Shown here piece by piece: positions 1 to 8,037 of a DNA stretch of 14,149 nt. Under the pieces are notes generated by a model. It searched no databases. It worked only from the letters and a program-made list of their open reading frames with translations, and had not been told where the DNA came from. How positions within the stretch are numbered: position 1 is the stretch's first letter; each line of letters starts with the position of its first letter. The translations under genes were made by a program, and so were the position numbers. Source of the stretch: Cymbomonas tetramitiformis (lineage: Eukaryota; Chlorophyta; Pyramimonadophyceae; Pyramimonadales; Pyramimonadaceae); contig LGRX02027791.1 of assembly GCA_001247695.2 (NCBI GenBank), forward strand, positions 1-14,149. Reading direction: 5' to 3'.

Positions 1-223
1 CGAGACGCACCTCGATTCAATGTGTCAATATTTCACAGCGCCTTACCCGAGACTCATCTCGATTTAATATAGCATTATTTCACAGCGCCTTACCCGAGAC
101 GCATCTCCATTCAATATGCCAATATTTCACACCGCTCCACCCGAGACTCATCTCGTTTTAATATAGCATTAATTCACGGCACCTTACCCGAGACGCCTCT
201 CGATTCAATGTGTCAATATTTCA
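1..223. repeat. 47-bp tandem repeat with alternating A/B sub-types
   Basis: Units start at 1, 48, 95, 142 and 189, an exact 47-bp period. The last unit breaks off near 223 and the array runs off the left edge. Each unit begins with a CGAGAC(G/T)C core followed by CTCG, a small inverted repeat. Units 1, 3 and 5 share one version (GTGTCAATATTTCA-type middle) and units 2 and 4 share another (ATATAGCATTA-type middle). The real repeat is therefore a 94-bp A-B dimer. No coding potential is apparent. It looks like a minisatellite or satellite edge, and its function is unknown. Confidence 0.92.
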
Positions 224-305
224 TATGATAGATATGAAGGATATGATAGCAAGGAAGGATCACAAGCACATATAAGCTAGCACGTGTTGATATATGAAAG
301 AACTA

Positions 306-350
306 TTTGAAGTTCCAAAAGTGATACCACTACCAACCATGTAACCAAGC
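306..350 (-). pseudogene. Decayed second copy of the 3' end of the Myb/SANT-like ORF
   Basis: Positions 306-350 match 586-630 over 45 bp with about seven mismatches and no gaps, 280 bp apart in the same orientation. The 586-630 copy holds the last codons of the minus-strand ORF (AWLDSW then stop). Read in the same frame, the 306-350 copy gives AWLHGW then a stop. The codons upstream of it contain a stop and do not resemble the intact ORF, so this is a relic of a 3'-end duplication, not a second gene. Confidence 0.6.
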
Positions 351-496
351 ACTTTCAGTTTGGCATTTCTTTCATCCTATGGAGGATTTCGGGAAGGAGG
401 GAGTGTCACAGAAAGGTAACTTTCAGTGGGACCCTGGCTCGTTCCAAGGAAAGGAATAAGAAATGACAAAGCCAAAAGTAAAAGGATGCTATAGGT

Positions 497-564
497 GGTG
501 CACATAAGCAGGTTCAAGTAAGAACAGAAAGGTAGGTGCACATAAGCAGGTTCAAGTAAGAACA
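497..564. repeat. 38-bp direct tandem repeat, two copies
   Basis: A 30-bp identical block (GGTGCACATAAGCAGGTTCA and following bases) starts at 497 and again at 535, giving a 38-bp period. The eight bases between are less conserved. It lies in the 3' flank of the minus-strand ORF. Confidence 0.9.
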
Positions 565-609
565 CATGGATATACAAAAGATAGGTTTGAAGTTACAAAA
601 ATGTTACCA

Positions 610-2110
610 CTACCAACTGTCTAACCAAGCTAAGATCTTCCCCTTGGCCTTTGTCTTAATTTCTTCGTCCATGTCTGGATCACTCACAAGGGTCTTTGCT
701 AGCTTGACACTTTCATGTTGTTTTTCAAGTAACAAGGTGGACTCACGGTTGGCCTCAAGTTGCAAACGTGATTGCACATCACGCAATTCCTGTTCCTCGC
801 GTTTTTTTTGAATGGCCACCAACTCAGTTTGTTGCTCACAAGCTTTCGCGATGGCGTTGTCAACTGCAGACTCGGAAGGCGTAGGGGGAGTGAACTTCAT
901 TTTCTTCGGAGCATCCTCTTGTGAGTCAAGTGTGGACTCACCACCAACACCTTCAACCAACCCCTTAACAACACGAGAGGCGAAGCCAGCCCCCTCCATT
1001 ACAAGCCACCAATAATAAACACCAATATCGCACGCTTTGCCCTTGAGTGAGTTCATGTACTTCCACCTCTCAGGCTCGTTTTCGCCACTCCTGGAATAGT
1101 TGGCTTTCAGAATGGAAAGCAAAGGACGCATGTCACCAAAACAACTTTTTAAGGTAGCGGCTGGCCTAGTGTGAAAGATCTCGTTTGGGTTGATGCGAGA
1201 GAAATGAATGCTGTCGAAAGAAGAATCAAAGGGTTCAGCCAAAGCAACGCGCGTCTGACTATTGTTAAATTCGTCGGCGATAATGTCCCACACGTTGCGA
1301 AGGTTGGGGTCGTCTAAAATACCCATTGAGTGGGTGTCGAAAAGCCTATCAACAGTGGTACGTAGCGATGGAAGTACGAGGATCGAAGCTAGTCTAATCT
1401 TCTCGTTGACGACGAAAGTGGGCTGCTTAGTTCTATGTGCTTTACGACATGGAAAACACCAAAAAGGGGAGGTGGGACCAGGGGCTGCGCATTCCTCTTC
1501 TTCCTCAACCTCAACTTCCATTTCCTCATCGTTAAGCGCGTCCCATTCACTCACTATCTGATCAGCGCCATCACTTTCTAGTTCAATAACTGTTGGTTGG
1601 GGTAAAGTTGTATCAACATTGGGTTGCGAAGGAGTGGAGGCTTTTCGTTTTGGGGCTGGGCCTTGGGGTGGTTGCTCTATAAGCTTGGCTTGAGCTCTGC
1701 GCTCGCGAGCCTTGCTTGGCTGCTAATTTAGCTTTCCTATCAGCTTCAATTTGGGCCTTAGTTAATATAGGTTGACCCTTGCAAGATGCGCTGCGAGGAG
1801 GAGGGATGGAGTTGGGCTTTTGTTTTTTAGAATCAGAACGCCCAGGAAAAGGATTCACGTATTGTGGGTTGGGATTAGGTTTCGAGGAAGGAGGGAGAAC
1901 GCGTTCAACTGCAGGAGAAGAGCGCAACACTCGTGTGGGTGTAGGACTGTTTTCATTCGAGGTTGGGGGGGTAGGTTTAATGGGAGTCGCAAGTTCTTCA
2001 GCGACAGCATGAGGGGACTCAACGGGTTCTTTCGTGGGAATGCTATTCAAAGGAGATGCCTGGGAAACAGGTTCGTCAGCAGTGGAAGGAGATATTGCAG
2101 AGGTGGCCAT
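610..2110 (-). CDS. Myb/SANT-like transposon-type protein, one frameshift
   Basis: Two minus-strand reading frames join into one protein of about 499 aa. The first ATG in good context is at 2110-2108 (MATSAISP); the open frame further upstream has no ATG. The N-terminal part is Ser/Pro/Thr-rich and low complexity. Near 1710 the frame must drop one base: after KLAAKQ it continues as ARERRAQAKLIEQ, then a KRK basic patch. An acidic run (EEMEVEVEEEEE) and a CxxC (WCFPCRK) follow. Next comes a helical block with NVWDIIADEFNN, a spaced NYSRSG and ERWKYM, which resembles the trihelix/Myb-SANT-like DNA-binding domains carried by algal and oomycete transposons. The last 100 residues are a charged coiled coil ending in AWLDSW. 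The extra base lies in GCAAGG-type sequence, so it is either a real disabling mutation or an assembly error. Its cellular role is unknown. It could be an accessory DNA-binding protein of a DNA transposon; no transposase lies next to it. Confidence 0.6.
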
Positions 2111-2344
2111 AATGCTAAGGAATATCAGGGCGCTAGTAATAAAGTCAAAGAATCCCTGAAGGAAATTTTCCACGGCTGGAGGTTTCCAAAGACGCCTTTC
2201 GCGGGAGGAATGTCCTCTCCAAGGCGTCGCACCTGCCTACGTGGAGCGTACACTTGCGTCGCATATCCAAGAAGCGTCCATTTTTTTAATCTCCGATTTG
2301 ACGAACAGTTTTCAAATTTTGCCTACGTGGAACCAAAAAACGCG

Positions 2345-2439
2345 ACGCAAGAGCGTCGCGTCGCGTAAATGTTCGGGACAAATTATCTCTGATAATTTGA
2401 TCTTTGGCCAAACATCTCCGCGACGCGACGCTCTTGCGT
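2345..2439. repeat. Perfect 21-bp inverted repeat forming a nested hairpin
   Basis: Positions 2345-2365 and 2419-2439 are perfect reverse complements over 21 bp (arm: ACGCAAGAGCGTCGCGTCGC plus G). At the tip sits a second perfect inverted repeat, CAAATTATC (2379-2387) and GATAATTTG (2391-2399), around a three-base loop. Between the two stems the arms still pair partly (AAATGTT against AACAT). The whole is a fold-back structure of about 95 bp, as in a MITE, a foldback element or the junction of two inverted termini. No target-site duplication was recognised. Confidence 0.9.
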
Positions 2440-2501
2440 AACTTTTGCGTAGCGCTTTACAGTTTTCCAACCAATCAAATCGCTGTGATCAAAAGTTACG
2501 C
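2436..2501. repeat. Overlapping 12-bp inverted repeat
   Basis: GCGTAACTTTTG (2436-2447) and CAAAAGTTACGC (2490-2501) are perfect reverse complements. The left arm overlaps the end of the 2345-2439 hairpin. The right arm continues into a third copy of the CGCGACGCGACG motif (2499-2510). This gives a second, alternative fold sharing one arm with the first. Confidence 0.85.
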
Positions 2502-3426
2502 GACGCGACGAATTTTCATTTTACCCAAACCAGGACTGAGCGAGTCAACGCCAACGGCAATCGTATCCGCGATATCGATGGAAGATAAATAGATGATTTG
2601 TTTTAATAATCCTGGAAATTAAATTCACGATGACACGCGAGACGATGCGAGACGATATGACCGTCACGCGTGTTCAGAATTTTTTCGGGACTGAGACGGA
2701 AACCACGTTCCAGTTCGAGCGCGTATAACCCTTCCCAATCTCGAAACGCCAGGAGTACTGAGGTACTGACTCGGACTGACTCGGAAATCTTCTTCGCCAC
2801 GTGGAAGTCTAGTCAAGTAATCGCACATCTGAAGCGCCCTCTAAAATCCCGATTCGTGACAAGCCAATGGATTTTGAGAAAAATGTGTGGATTTCCCAAA
2901 AACCTTCCTAGCAGTAGACACTTGTAAACCACTTGGAAATATTTTGAATATCGATCCGATTGATCGGGTAAATCTATTAAAATATCAATTCTTATATTTG
3001 ATACTTTCCGCAGTGGCCGAAGATTTCAACACTTTATTTGTACTTGGATATCTAACATATATAACGGATATCTAACAAATATATCCTATACATTTATACG
3101 AGAAATACTCATACTGGTGAGTGGTGTTCTGGTCATGGTGTATCAAAATTCAATGTATGTTCGAACGTGCGGTGCATGATCGCGGCAATGCATGGAGTCT
3201 AGACGCAAAACAGTGACACAATTGTTATTGTATAAATAAATATCCGCGAGCGAGATATAAATGTCCCAGGTGCTGAACTGCCGCGGCATATGCCGATGCT
3301 GATGCTGCATGCTCGAACATGCATGATCGACTCGCGGAACTGGCGATGTCATCCTTATCGTTTGAACGTCGTCAGATCTAAGCTTCGTTTGTGTCACCCG
3401 TTGGATTCTTGCTTTGATTAGGTATC

Positions 3427-3449
3427 TAAGTAACTAAGTAAGTAAGTAA
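3427..3449. repeat. TAAG microsatellite
   Basis: Five TAAG/TAAC-type tetranucleotide units occur in a row. This is a simple repeat with no other signal. Confidence 0.8.
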
Positions 3450-3904
3450 TTTGCCCGGGTTCGTCCTTATAAAGAGCAGGGGTTAGAGTGTGTATTGTGA
3501 AGTCAAGTGTCACGTTATAGATTCGTTAATGGTTTCACTGTACACGTGACACAGTAAAGATTTTATGAGAGATTATTACATATGAGATTATTACATAACA
3601 TACCGAAAAGACAGAAAACAGGACAAGAATTGAATTGACCGTAAAGATATATACTACACGGGCACATAGTAGAGGAAGTGCACAAACAAATATTTTCACG
3701 TATGTAGAATAAGAATAAACTTAAGGTCGTGAAGTGATTAGTTTACGGACAGCTTCACCGAGCTGTCTTCACTTAGATAGGCAGCGCCTGGGATGCCAAG
3801 TGTTGACGGTGTGAGATAGACCTTCGTTGACACGAGTCCGCGCGCACGTAGCTTGTGGACGTGCAGTAATACTATAGAATTGAGGGTACGGTTTTGCCGG
3901 AATC

Positions 3905-4986
3905 ATGTGTCAAGAGTGGCTTAGCGACCAGAACCTGCGGCCTGATGAAAGTGAACTGGTGTGCGGAGACTTTGATGAAGCTGTCGCAACTGTGCCTTTT
4001 TCCTCTGACGCGGACAGCCTTAATGCAGAACGCGTTGCTTCAAATACTATGTCAGAGACGGCAACGTCTGAGGAGCACGACGTTGCTGCAATACGTCGTT
4101 GCTTTAGCAGTGATTCGACTGACCTTTGGGAGCTTCAGGTGAGCAGCGAGAGACCAACTGCAAGAGAAAAATGCGCATATCACGAAGTTGCTGTTTTCCA
4201 ATAGCGCAAGCCGAGACGGCGAAATCTTCGCTATTATATTCGGATGTCTTTTTTAAGTCATGAAGCTAGACTATACTCTAGTGTTATTAAGGTTTGCATG
4301 TAAATGGCGCGTTTGCTTGCCTTGCAGCTACGTGACGACGTTATGGCTGCCGCGTCATATCTACCACAAGAGTCTCGAGAGCTGCGCATCCAGAATCTCG
4401 CGAGATTATTGCAATCGATTGGGTATGGCGTATATATCATAAATGGTTCGTCATTTGGCTGTATGACACGCAAGTTTTTGATAGTTTTTGACGCGCGGAG
4501 ATGTACGAACTTTGGGCAAGAAAAGTCTCAAACAGGTCACGCCCTTGTCGACCTCGACTTCAGGTGCGTTGCTCTCCTTACCCGAGCGTTGCTTTACTGC
4601 TTCAGGATTGGACTAGGTGACAGAATCCTGAAAGGTGTATCTGGGTGTCACACAGGGATATATTCGAAATACCTCGCGCCAGCTTCTCATACAACCGGCT
4701 GTTGTCTCTCCTACCTCAGATTATCATCGCTCCGTGTAAGCTCTCCGCCCACGTATGTTCTGCAGCCCCCAGATGTGCATTGATAGAGCGCATATCGCTA
4801 GTCATGTGCAACGCCGCGGAGAAATCGTTGACAGATAGTGGACTTGACATCGCGCCCTGGAGGAAGCTCGAACAGATGCTACAACACTGGTGTCAGCCTT
4901 CCGTAAGCGAGCAGTATGAAGGCGATTCGGACTTTTGGGAGCCTATGGACTCGGTGTCTCCCGTCACACCGCTCAACTGTCGATAG
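3905..4986 (+). CDS. Four-exon gene of unknown function (206 aa when spliced)
   Basis: Exons by eye are 3905-4138, 4328-4422, 4564-4634 and 4766-4986. The joined length is 621 nt, exactly 207 codons with the TAG stop. Introns of 189, 141 and 131 nt have donors CAG|GTGAGC, TGG|GTATGG and AAG|GTGTAT. Their acceptors all end in a pyrimidine-rich run plus CAG (CTTGCCTTGCAG, CTCGACTTCAG, TATGTTCTGCAG). Phases agree at every junction (0, 2, 1). The N-terminal 78 residues are acidic, Ser-rich and probably disordered, ending in DSTDLWELQ. The middle is helical and Leu-rich (LRDDVMAAASYLPQESREL through RILK). The C-terminal exon contains APWRKLEQMLQHW and SDFWEPM, the last echoing DLWEL. A poly(A) signal lies 157 nt after the stop. 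I do not recognise the family. An alternative donor at 4617 would shorten exon 3 by 18 nt in frame, and a GTAAGC near 4902 could start a further intron. It is the best host-gene candidate in the window. Confidence 0.6.
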
Positions 4987-5790
4987 TAAGTCACTTGCGC
5001 CCAGTTTACGAGAATCGCAGCATATCAGCTGAAAGGAGCGCAGAAGTAGAAAACGGGGATGAGCATATCCCTCATAGAAATAATACATAATTTGTGACTT
5101 AGAGCAATAGCACAGGTAGGAGGCTAGTATTCATATTTTCGGAATAAACGCTTGCTATTCAGTAGTTTTCGAATATTTCGGTTTCTCTCTCTGCCACTGT
5201 ACTGTTGGCGCGGACCGACATTTATTCGAGTACTCATCACGTATGTTCCAGGGCAGTGCGTGGGATTCCTGTTGTCTTTCTTTACTTCCACCTCTCACCA
5301 CGGCGGGATAGGGGTAATATAGGTTATTATGAGGCTGCGCGTGCATGTTTAAACCTTTGAATTGGAATCTACCGTATAGCGAGAGCTCAAACTATTTCGA
5401 GGGGATTTCATATTGAAAATTTCGTATTGTTATGGCACATGTCTGCCGCTTACGAGAATTGGGGAGAAGCGAGTAATATGGTGTATCGTATAGCATACGG
5501 TGTCGTAGGAGTTTTCGGAATGAAGTTCAAACCACATTTTCCGGAAATGGACATCGCAATTGTAAAATGAGGAATACATTTCGTGCCTGATTCCGGAGTT
5601 CAACCGTCGACCATCGGATGTGAAATAGTCATATCGCTGATCGGCGAGTTCGAATTCCGGAGGCTACCCTTGAGCTCAACACTATCCGAGCCCTATCCGC
5701 CATTCGTCGCGTGGCTGACCATATTTCCGCCAAGGAGTAGTATCGAAGTTATTTTCCGATATTGATGCTATTTCGATATCTCACAAAAGT
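4987..5790. other. 3' flank and non-coding spacer
   Basis: After the poly(A) signal at 5143 no gene is supported up to the AT-rich repeat at 5791. The short open frames here have no recognisable motif or context. No strong repeat was seen. Confidence 0.5.
5143..5148 (+). terminator. AATAAA polyadenylation signal
   Basis: A canonical AATAAA lies 157 nt downstream of the TAG at 4984-4986 and is the first AATAAA after that stop. It supports transcription of the four-exon gene on this strand. Confidence 0.6.
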
Positions 5791-5985
5791 TATCAACCAA
5801 TATTCGATATCGACCTTTTTTATCAATCAATATTCGATATTTCGAAACTGAGTATCGATCAATATTTGATATTTACAATCTTATTATCAACCAATTTCGA
5901 TATCAAGGGTATGCATATCGATCAATATTTGATATTCCAATTTTCTCCGCGGATATATCGAAATATTGATATATCAATAATCAAG
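5791..5985. repeat. ~31-bp AT-rich tandem repeat (TATCRATCAATATT type), cluster 1
   Basis: Degenerate units starting TATC(A/G)A(C/T)CAAT(ATT)(C/T)GATAT begin at 5791, 5821, 5853, 5885 and 5916, a spacing of 30-32 bp. After the fifth unit the sequence stays palindromic and rich in ATCGAAATATTGATATATC up to about 5985. The unit itself is quasi-palindromic. A related, less regular cluster lies at 7275-7405 in the same orientation. Confidence 0.8.
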
Positions 5986-6071
5986 GCACTGAACCACACG
6001 AACAGCCAGTTTCTTGCATTTTACAATAATATATGAAAATGCACAAGGCGTGGCCATAAGGCACGTGTGCC

Positions 6072-6533
6072 CTAGTCTTCTACATTCATGGCAACCATGA
6101 TAGAATGCTGAATGGTACCTGACAGGTTTTTCCTAAGATCTGAGTGCATGAATGATACTTTTGAGAATGCTCTCTCTACAACAGCGGTGGATGCTGGAAC
6201 TGCAAGAAACTGCCGGGCCATCTTGGCCAAATTCGGAAGCTCGCTAGCGTGAAGCTTCCACCAAGTGAGCACACAAGTGTCTTGCTGTGCATCAGGGTAT
6301 GCTAAATACTGATTAAGTTCATATATGGCCTCTGATCTACCGTCATCCACACCAATGCATTCTACATCCTCCTCGTCGGAGTCATCTGCCAGAAAAGAGG
6401 CAACAATTACTACTGCCTTGCCGTCCCTACCCTTACTCTTCTTGCAAGCTGGTTGCTCTATGTCACGAGCAACAGGCCTCCAATCCTTCTCCCATGCGCT
6501 CCGAGCCCAACTCAGAGTTTTCTCCTTTGTCAT
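6072..6533 (-). pseudogene. hAT transposase C-terminal dimerisation domain (fragment)
   Basis: A 153-aa open frame begins at ATG 6533-6531 and stops TAG at 6074-6072. Residues 70-150 match the hAT C-terminal dimerisation domain in order: YELNQYLAYPD, a CVLTWWKLHASELPNLAKMA block, then FLAVPASTAVVERAFS and LRKNLS. Residues 30-65 are a basic then acidic linker. Full hAT transposases run to several hundred residues with a BED zinc finger and an RNase H-like core; neither is present here. Immediately upstream on the minus strand is TGATCTTGCAG|GAAAG, a good splice acceptor. The ORF may therefore be the last exon of a gene whose earlier exons are deleted or unrecognisable. The domain itself has no stop or frameshift, which suggests fairly recent decay or a retained, domesticated fragment. 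Confidence 0.8.
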
Positions 6534-6592
6534 CTTTCCTGCAAGATCACAGAGCGGTATGCATTACGGTTTGCCACAACCAATAATTAGAG

Positions 6593-6644
6593 GTGTGATT
6601 TGGGGTCACCGCTAGTCAAACGACTACGTGGGGCCAAATCACAC
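6593..6644. repeat. 11-bp perfect inverted repeat with inner stem
   Basis: GTGTGATTTGG (6593-6603) and CCAAATCACAC (6634-6644) are perfect reverse complements. Inside them TAGTC and GACTA form a second short stem around AAAC. The 52-bp hairpin lies just upstream (minus strand) of the hAT fragment. It could be a small MITE remnant or an element terminus. Confidence 0.8.
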
Positions 6645-6825
6645 AGGCGAAAAAGTGACACCATGACAACTTTCAATGTGGCAATTCACACAATCACTAT
6701 AATCAACTAATAGTGATGATTATTGCAGCTTTCAGCCGATATACATAGTGATACGATACAAGTGGGGGGTGCACAACAGTGGTCCACATCCACAACGATA
6801 AGCTTAAAGAAAGGACTGCCTTTAC

Positions 6826-6963
6826 CTCGTACTCTAAGTCGTCACTGCTGGCTGCATCGAAATGATTCTATGGGGTGCGTTTCACTGCTCCTTTCCCTTT
6901 GGGCACGAGTTCTTCCGTGGTTCTCTGGCCATGACGGGGGCGTTTTCCTCTGCCGCGAGGCAT
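6826..6963 (-). pseudogene. Possible relic N-terminal exon of the hAT gene
   Basis: An ATG at 6963-6961 opens a very basic 31-residue frame (MPRGRGKRPRHGQRT, AT-hook-like) that stops at TAG 6870-6868. The same frame then continues as NHFDAASSDDLEYE up to a good donor GAG|GTAAAG at 6826/6825. The exon thus looks broken by one in-frame stop. Its phase does not fit the acceptor before the 6072-6533 fragment directly, so at least one exon would be missing. The frame is short, so chance is a serious alternative. Confidence 0.22.
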
Positions 6964-7274
6964 GCTCTCTTCGTCTACCTCCTACGCGCTCGCGTCACAG
7001 TCGACAATGGCAAGTGGTGCAAGTCTATAGCTAGTGTCATGGAAATGTTTATGTCGATGTTAAAATTCTGGGAACGGACGATACTCGATACACCCCAAGA
7101 GCCCAGACCCCACCAAGGCCACCACCAGGCACCAACCCGACGAATAGCAAGTCCGATTTCTTGCCCTCTATGATCGACAAATTAATCTTACTTAGGCATG
7201 CGAGGGAAGAGCTTATGAATCACTGGCCAATGTATGCCCGCCTATCTGGCTTCAAAGATCGACTTTCCGAAAAA
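6964..7274. other. Non-coding stretch, no supported gene
   Basis: No gene, RNA or clear repeat was recognised. The open frames on either strand are short and lack family features. It may belong to the 5' end of the degenerate hAT-type element. Confidence 0.45.
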
Positions 7275-7405
7275 AATGCTGATATTTATTGATCGATATA
7301 TCGATATCGAATTTTGTAATCGACATTCGAATACCATATCGCATATTGATGGATGTCGATATTTTTGGATTCGATATCAATCAATATTCAATATCTATCC
7401 ACACG
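7275..7405. repeat. AT-rich TATCGAT/AATATT repeat, cluster 2
   Basis: The segment is dense in ATCGATATATCGATATCGA, GATATCAATCAATATTCAA and related motifs, matching the unit of the 5791-5985 cluster. Spacing is irregular. The best match (GATATCAATCAATATTCAAT) runs in the same orientation as cluster 1. Confidence 0.65.
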
Positions 7406-8037
7406 GTTCACGGGGAAGCTGAAATCCCCCCCCACTGTATGGGGGTCCGGCTTCTCCTAGTATTGTTGGAATAGTCACACCGCTTACTTTGTGACTCTTC
7501 CTACAGTAGTGTGTATGACTGTCACCCGAACCCGAACCCTAACTGTTTATGCCCGTTATAACGGGTTAACTTAGCAACTTTATGACATTCTGAGAAAACC
7601 GATCACTGAGTGAATATATCCCGGGTCTTAGGGGTATATCCAGCTGGTTTGGCCCCACGGCACTCTTTATTTAGACACTGCGAATTTTGGCGATGTCTGG
7701 CTAAACGGCGACGCTTGAGATGGAGTGAGGGGCTCCACTAGAGGCGCGGCGGAGCGGTATGGCCTAGCTGATGCCTGGTTGATTGGATTTACGGGAGGCT
7801 TGTGCACGAGGCGGACTTCATTTTCCTCGCTTCGCGTTGGTTGACGTTGGAAATTCTGGTCGGGTCCGACACCACTTTCCTTGGCCGCGTCACTCTGCAT
7901 CCACATGCACGTGGGGAGATTTTTACGCCACAGCTTTCCCTTGCTTTCCTCGACAACCGCATTACGACTTTTGGCCGCCGCTCCTTCCGCACCTCGTCCC
8001 ATTTTCCCTCACTTCGTCTCTACAGTCTCTTTTATCA
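7406..8037. other. 5' flank of the Gag ORF
   Basis: No gene is supported. The stretch contains a run of nine C, a 14-bp perfect palindrome (7552-7565), three telomere-like CCCGAA/CCCTAA units near 7525-7541, and the sequence TGTTGGAATAGTC near 7466, which resembles a Copia LTR start. It would be expected to hold the 5' LTR and leader of the Gag element, but no second LTR copy exists in the window to prove it and no primer-binding site was recognised. Confidence 0.4.
7552..7565. repeat. 14-bp perfect palindrome
   Basis: CCCGTTATAACGGG reads the same on both strands. It lies about 470 bp upstream of the Gag start and could be a binding site for a dimeric protein or chance. Confidence 0.7.

Larger units (their letters stand above)
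224..609. other. Non-coding spacer with decayed repeats
   Basis: No convincing gene. The stretch holds a 38-bp tandem duplication (497-564) and a degenerate copy (306-350) of the 3' end of the neighbouring minus-strand ORF. It is probably 3'-flanking or untranslated sequence of that ORF, partly duplicated. Confidence 0.6.
2111..3904. other. Long non-coding region
   Basis: No gene is supported in these 1.8 kb; the short open frames lack family features and good context. The stretch holds nested inverted repeats (2345-2501), a TAAG microsatellite (3427-3449), a 15-17 bp tandem duplication with the core GATTATTACATA (3566-3597), and a 9-bp inverted repeat GTGTCACGT/ACGTGACAC (3507-3515 and 3544-3552). 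CGCGACGCGACG-type motifs recur between 2341 and 2510. The right end presumably holds the promoter and 5' untranslated region of the gene starting at 3905, but no clear TATA box was found. Confidence 0.5.
5791..7405. mobile_element. Candidate degenerate hAT-type DNA transposon
   Basis: The hAT dimerisation-domain remnant (6072-6533, minus) and a possible relic first exon (6826-6963, minus) lie between two clusters of the same TATCGAT/AATATT-rich motif (5791-5985 and 7275-7405). hAT elements often carry short repeated motifs near their ends, so the clusters could be subterminal repeats. The catalytic core of the transposase is missing. No terminal inverted repeats or 8-bp target duplication were recognised, so the boundaries are guesses. 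Confidence 0.3.

Noticed and set aside
1..223. CRISPR-like array
   Set aside because: The units are contiguous with no unique spacers, and the context is eukaryotic.
1772..2368. Plus-strand open frames over the Ser/Pro-rich N-terminus of the Myb/SANT-like gene
   Set aside because: Antisense shadows; the composition is explained by the minus-strand coding sequence.
2603..2927. Short open frames on both strands
   Set aside because: Under 90 aa, no motif, and no supporting context.
3450..3480. tRNA B-box-like GGGTTCGTCC
   Set aside because: No matching acceptor stem, anticodon arm or A box upstream.
6723..7173. Plus-strand open frames between the hAT fragment and the second AT-rich cluster
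   Set aside because: No family features, overlapping frames of equal quality, and no splice or poly(A) support.
7522..7542. Interstitial telomere repeat (CCCGAACCCGAACCCTAA)
   Set aside because: Only three imperfect units; too short to claim a telomeric origin.
7466..8037. A 5' LTR starting TGTTGGAATAGTC
   Set aside because: The start resembles Copia LTRs, but no second copy, no CA end and no primer-binding site could be identified in the window.
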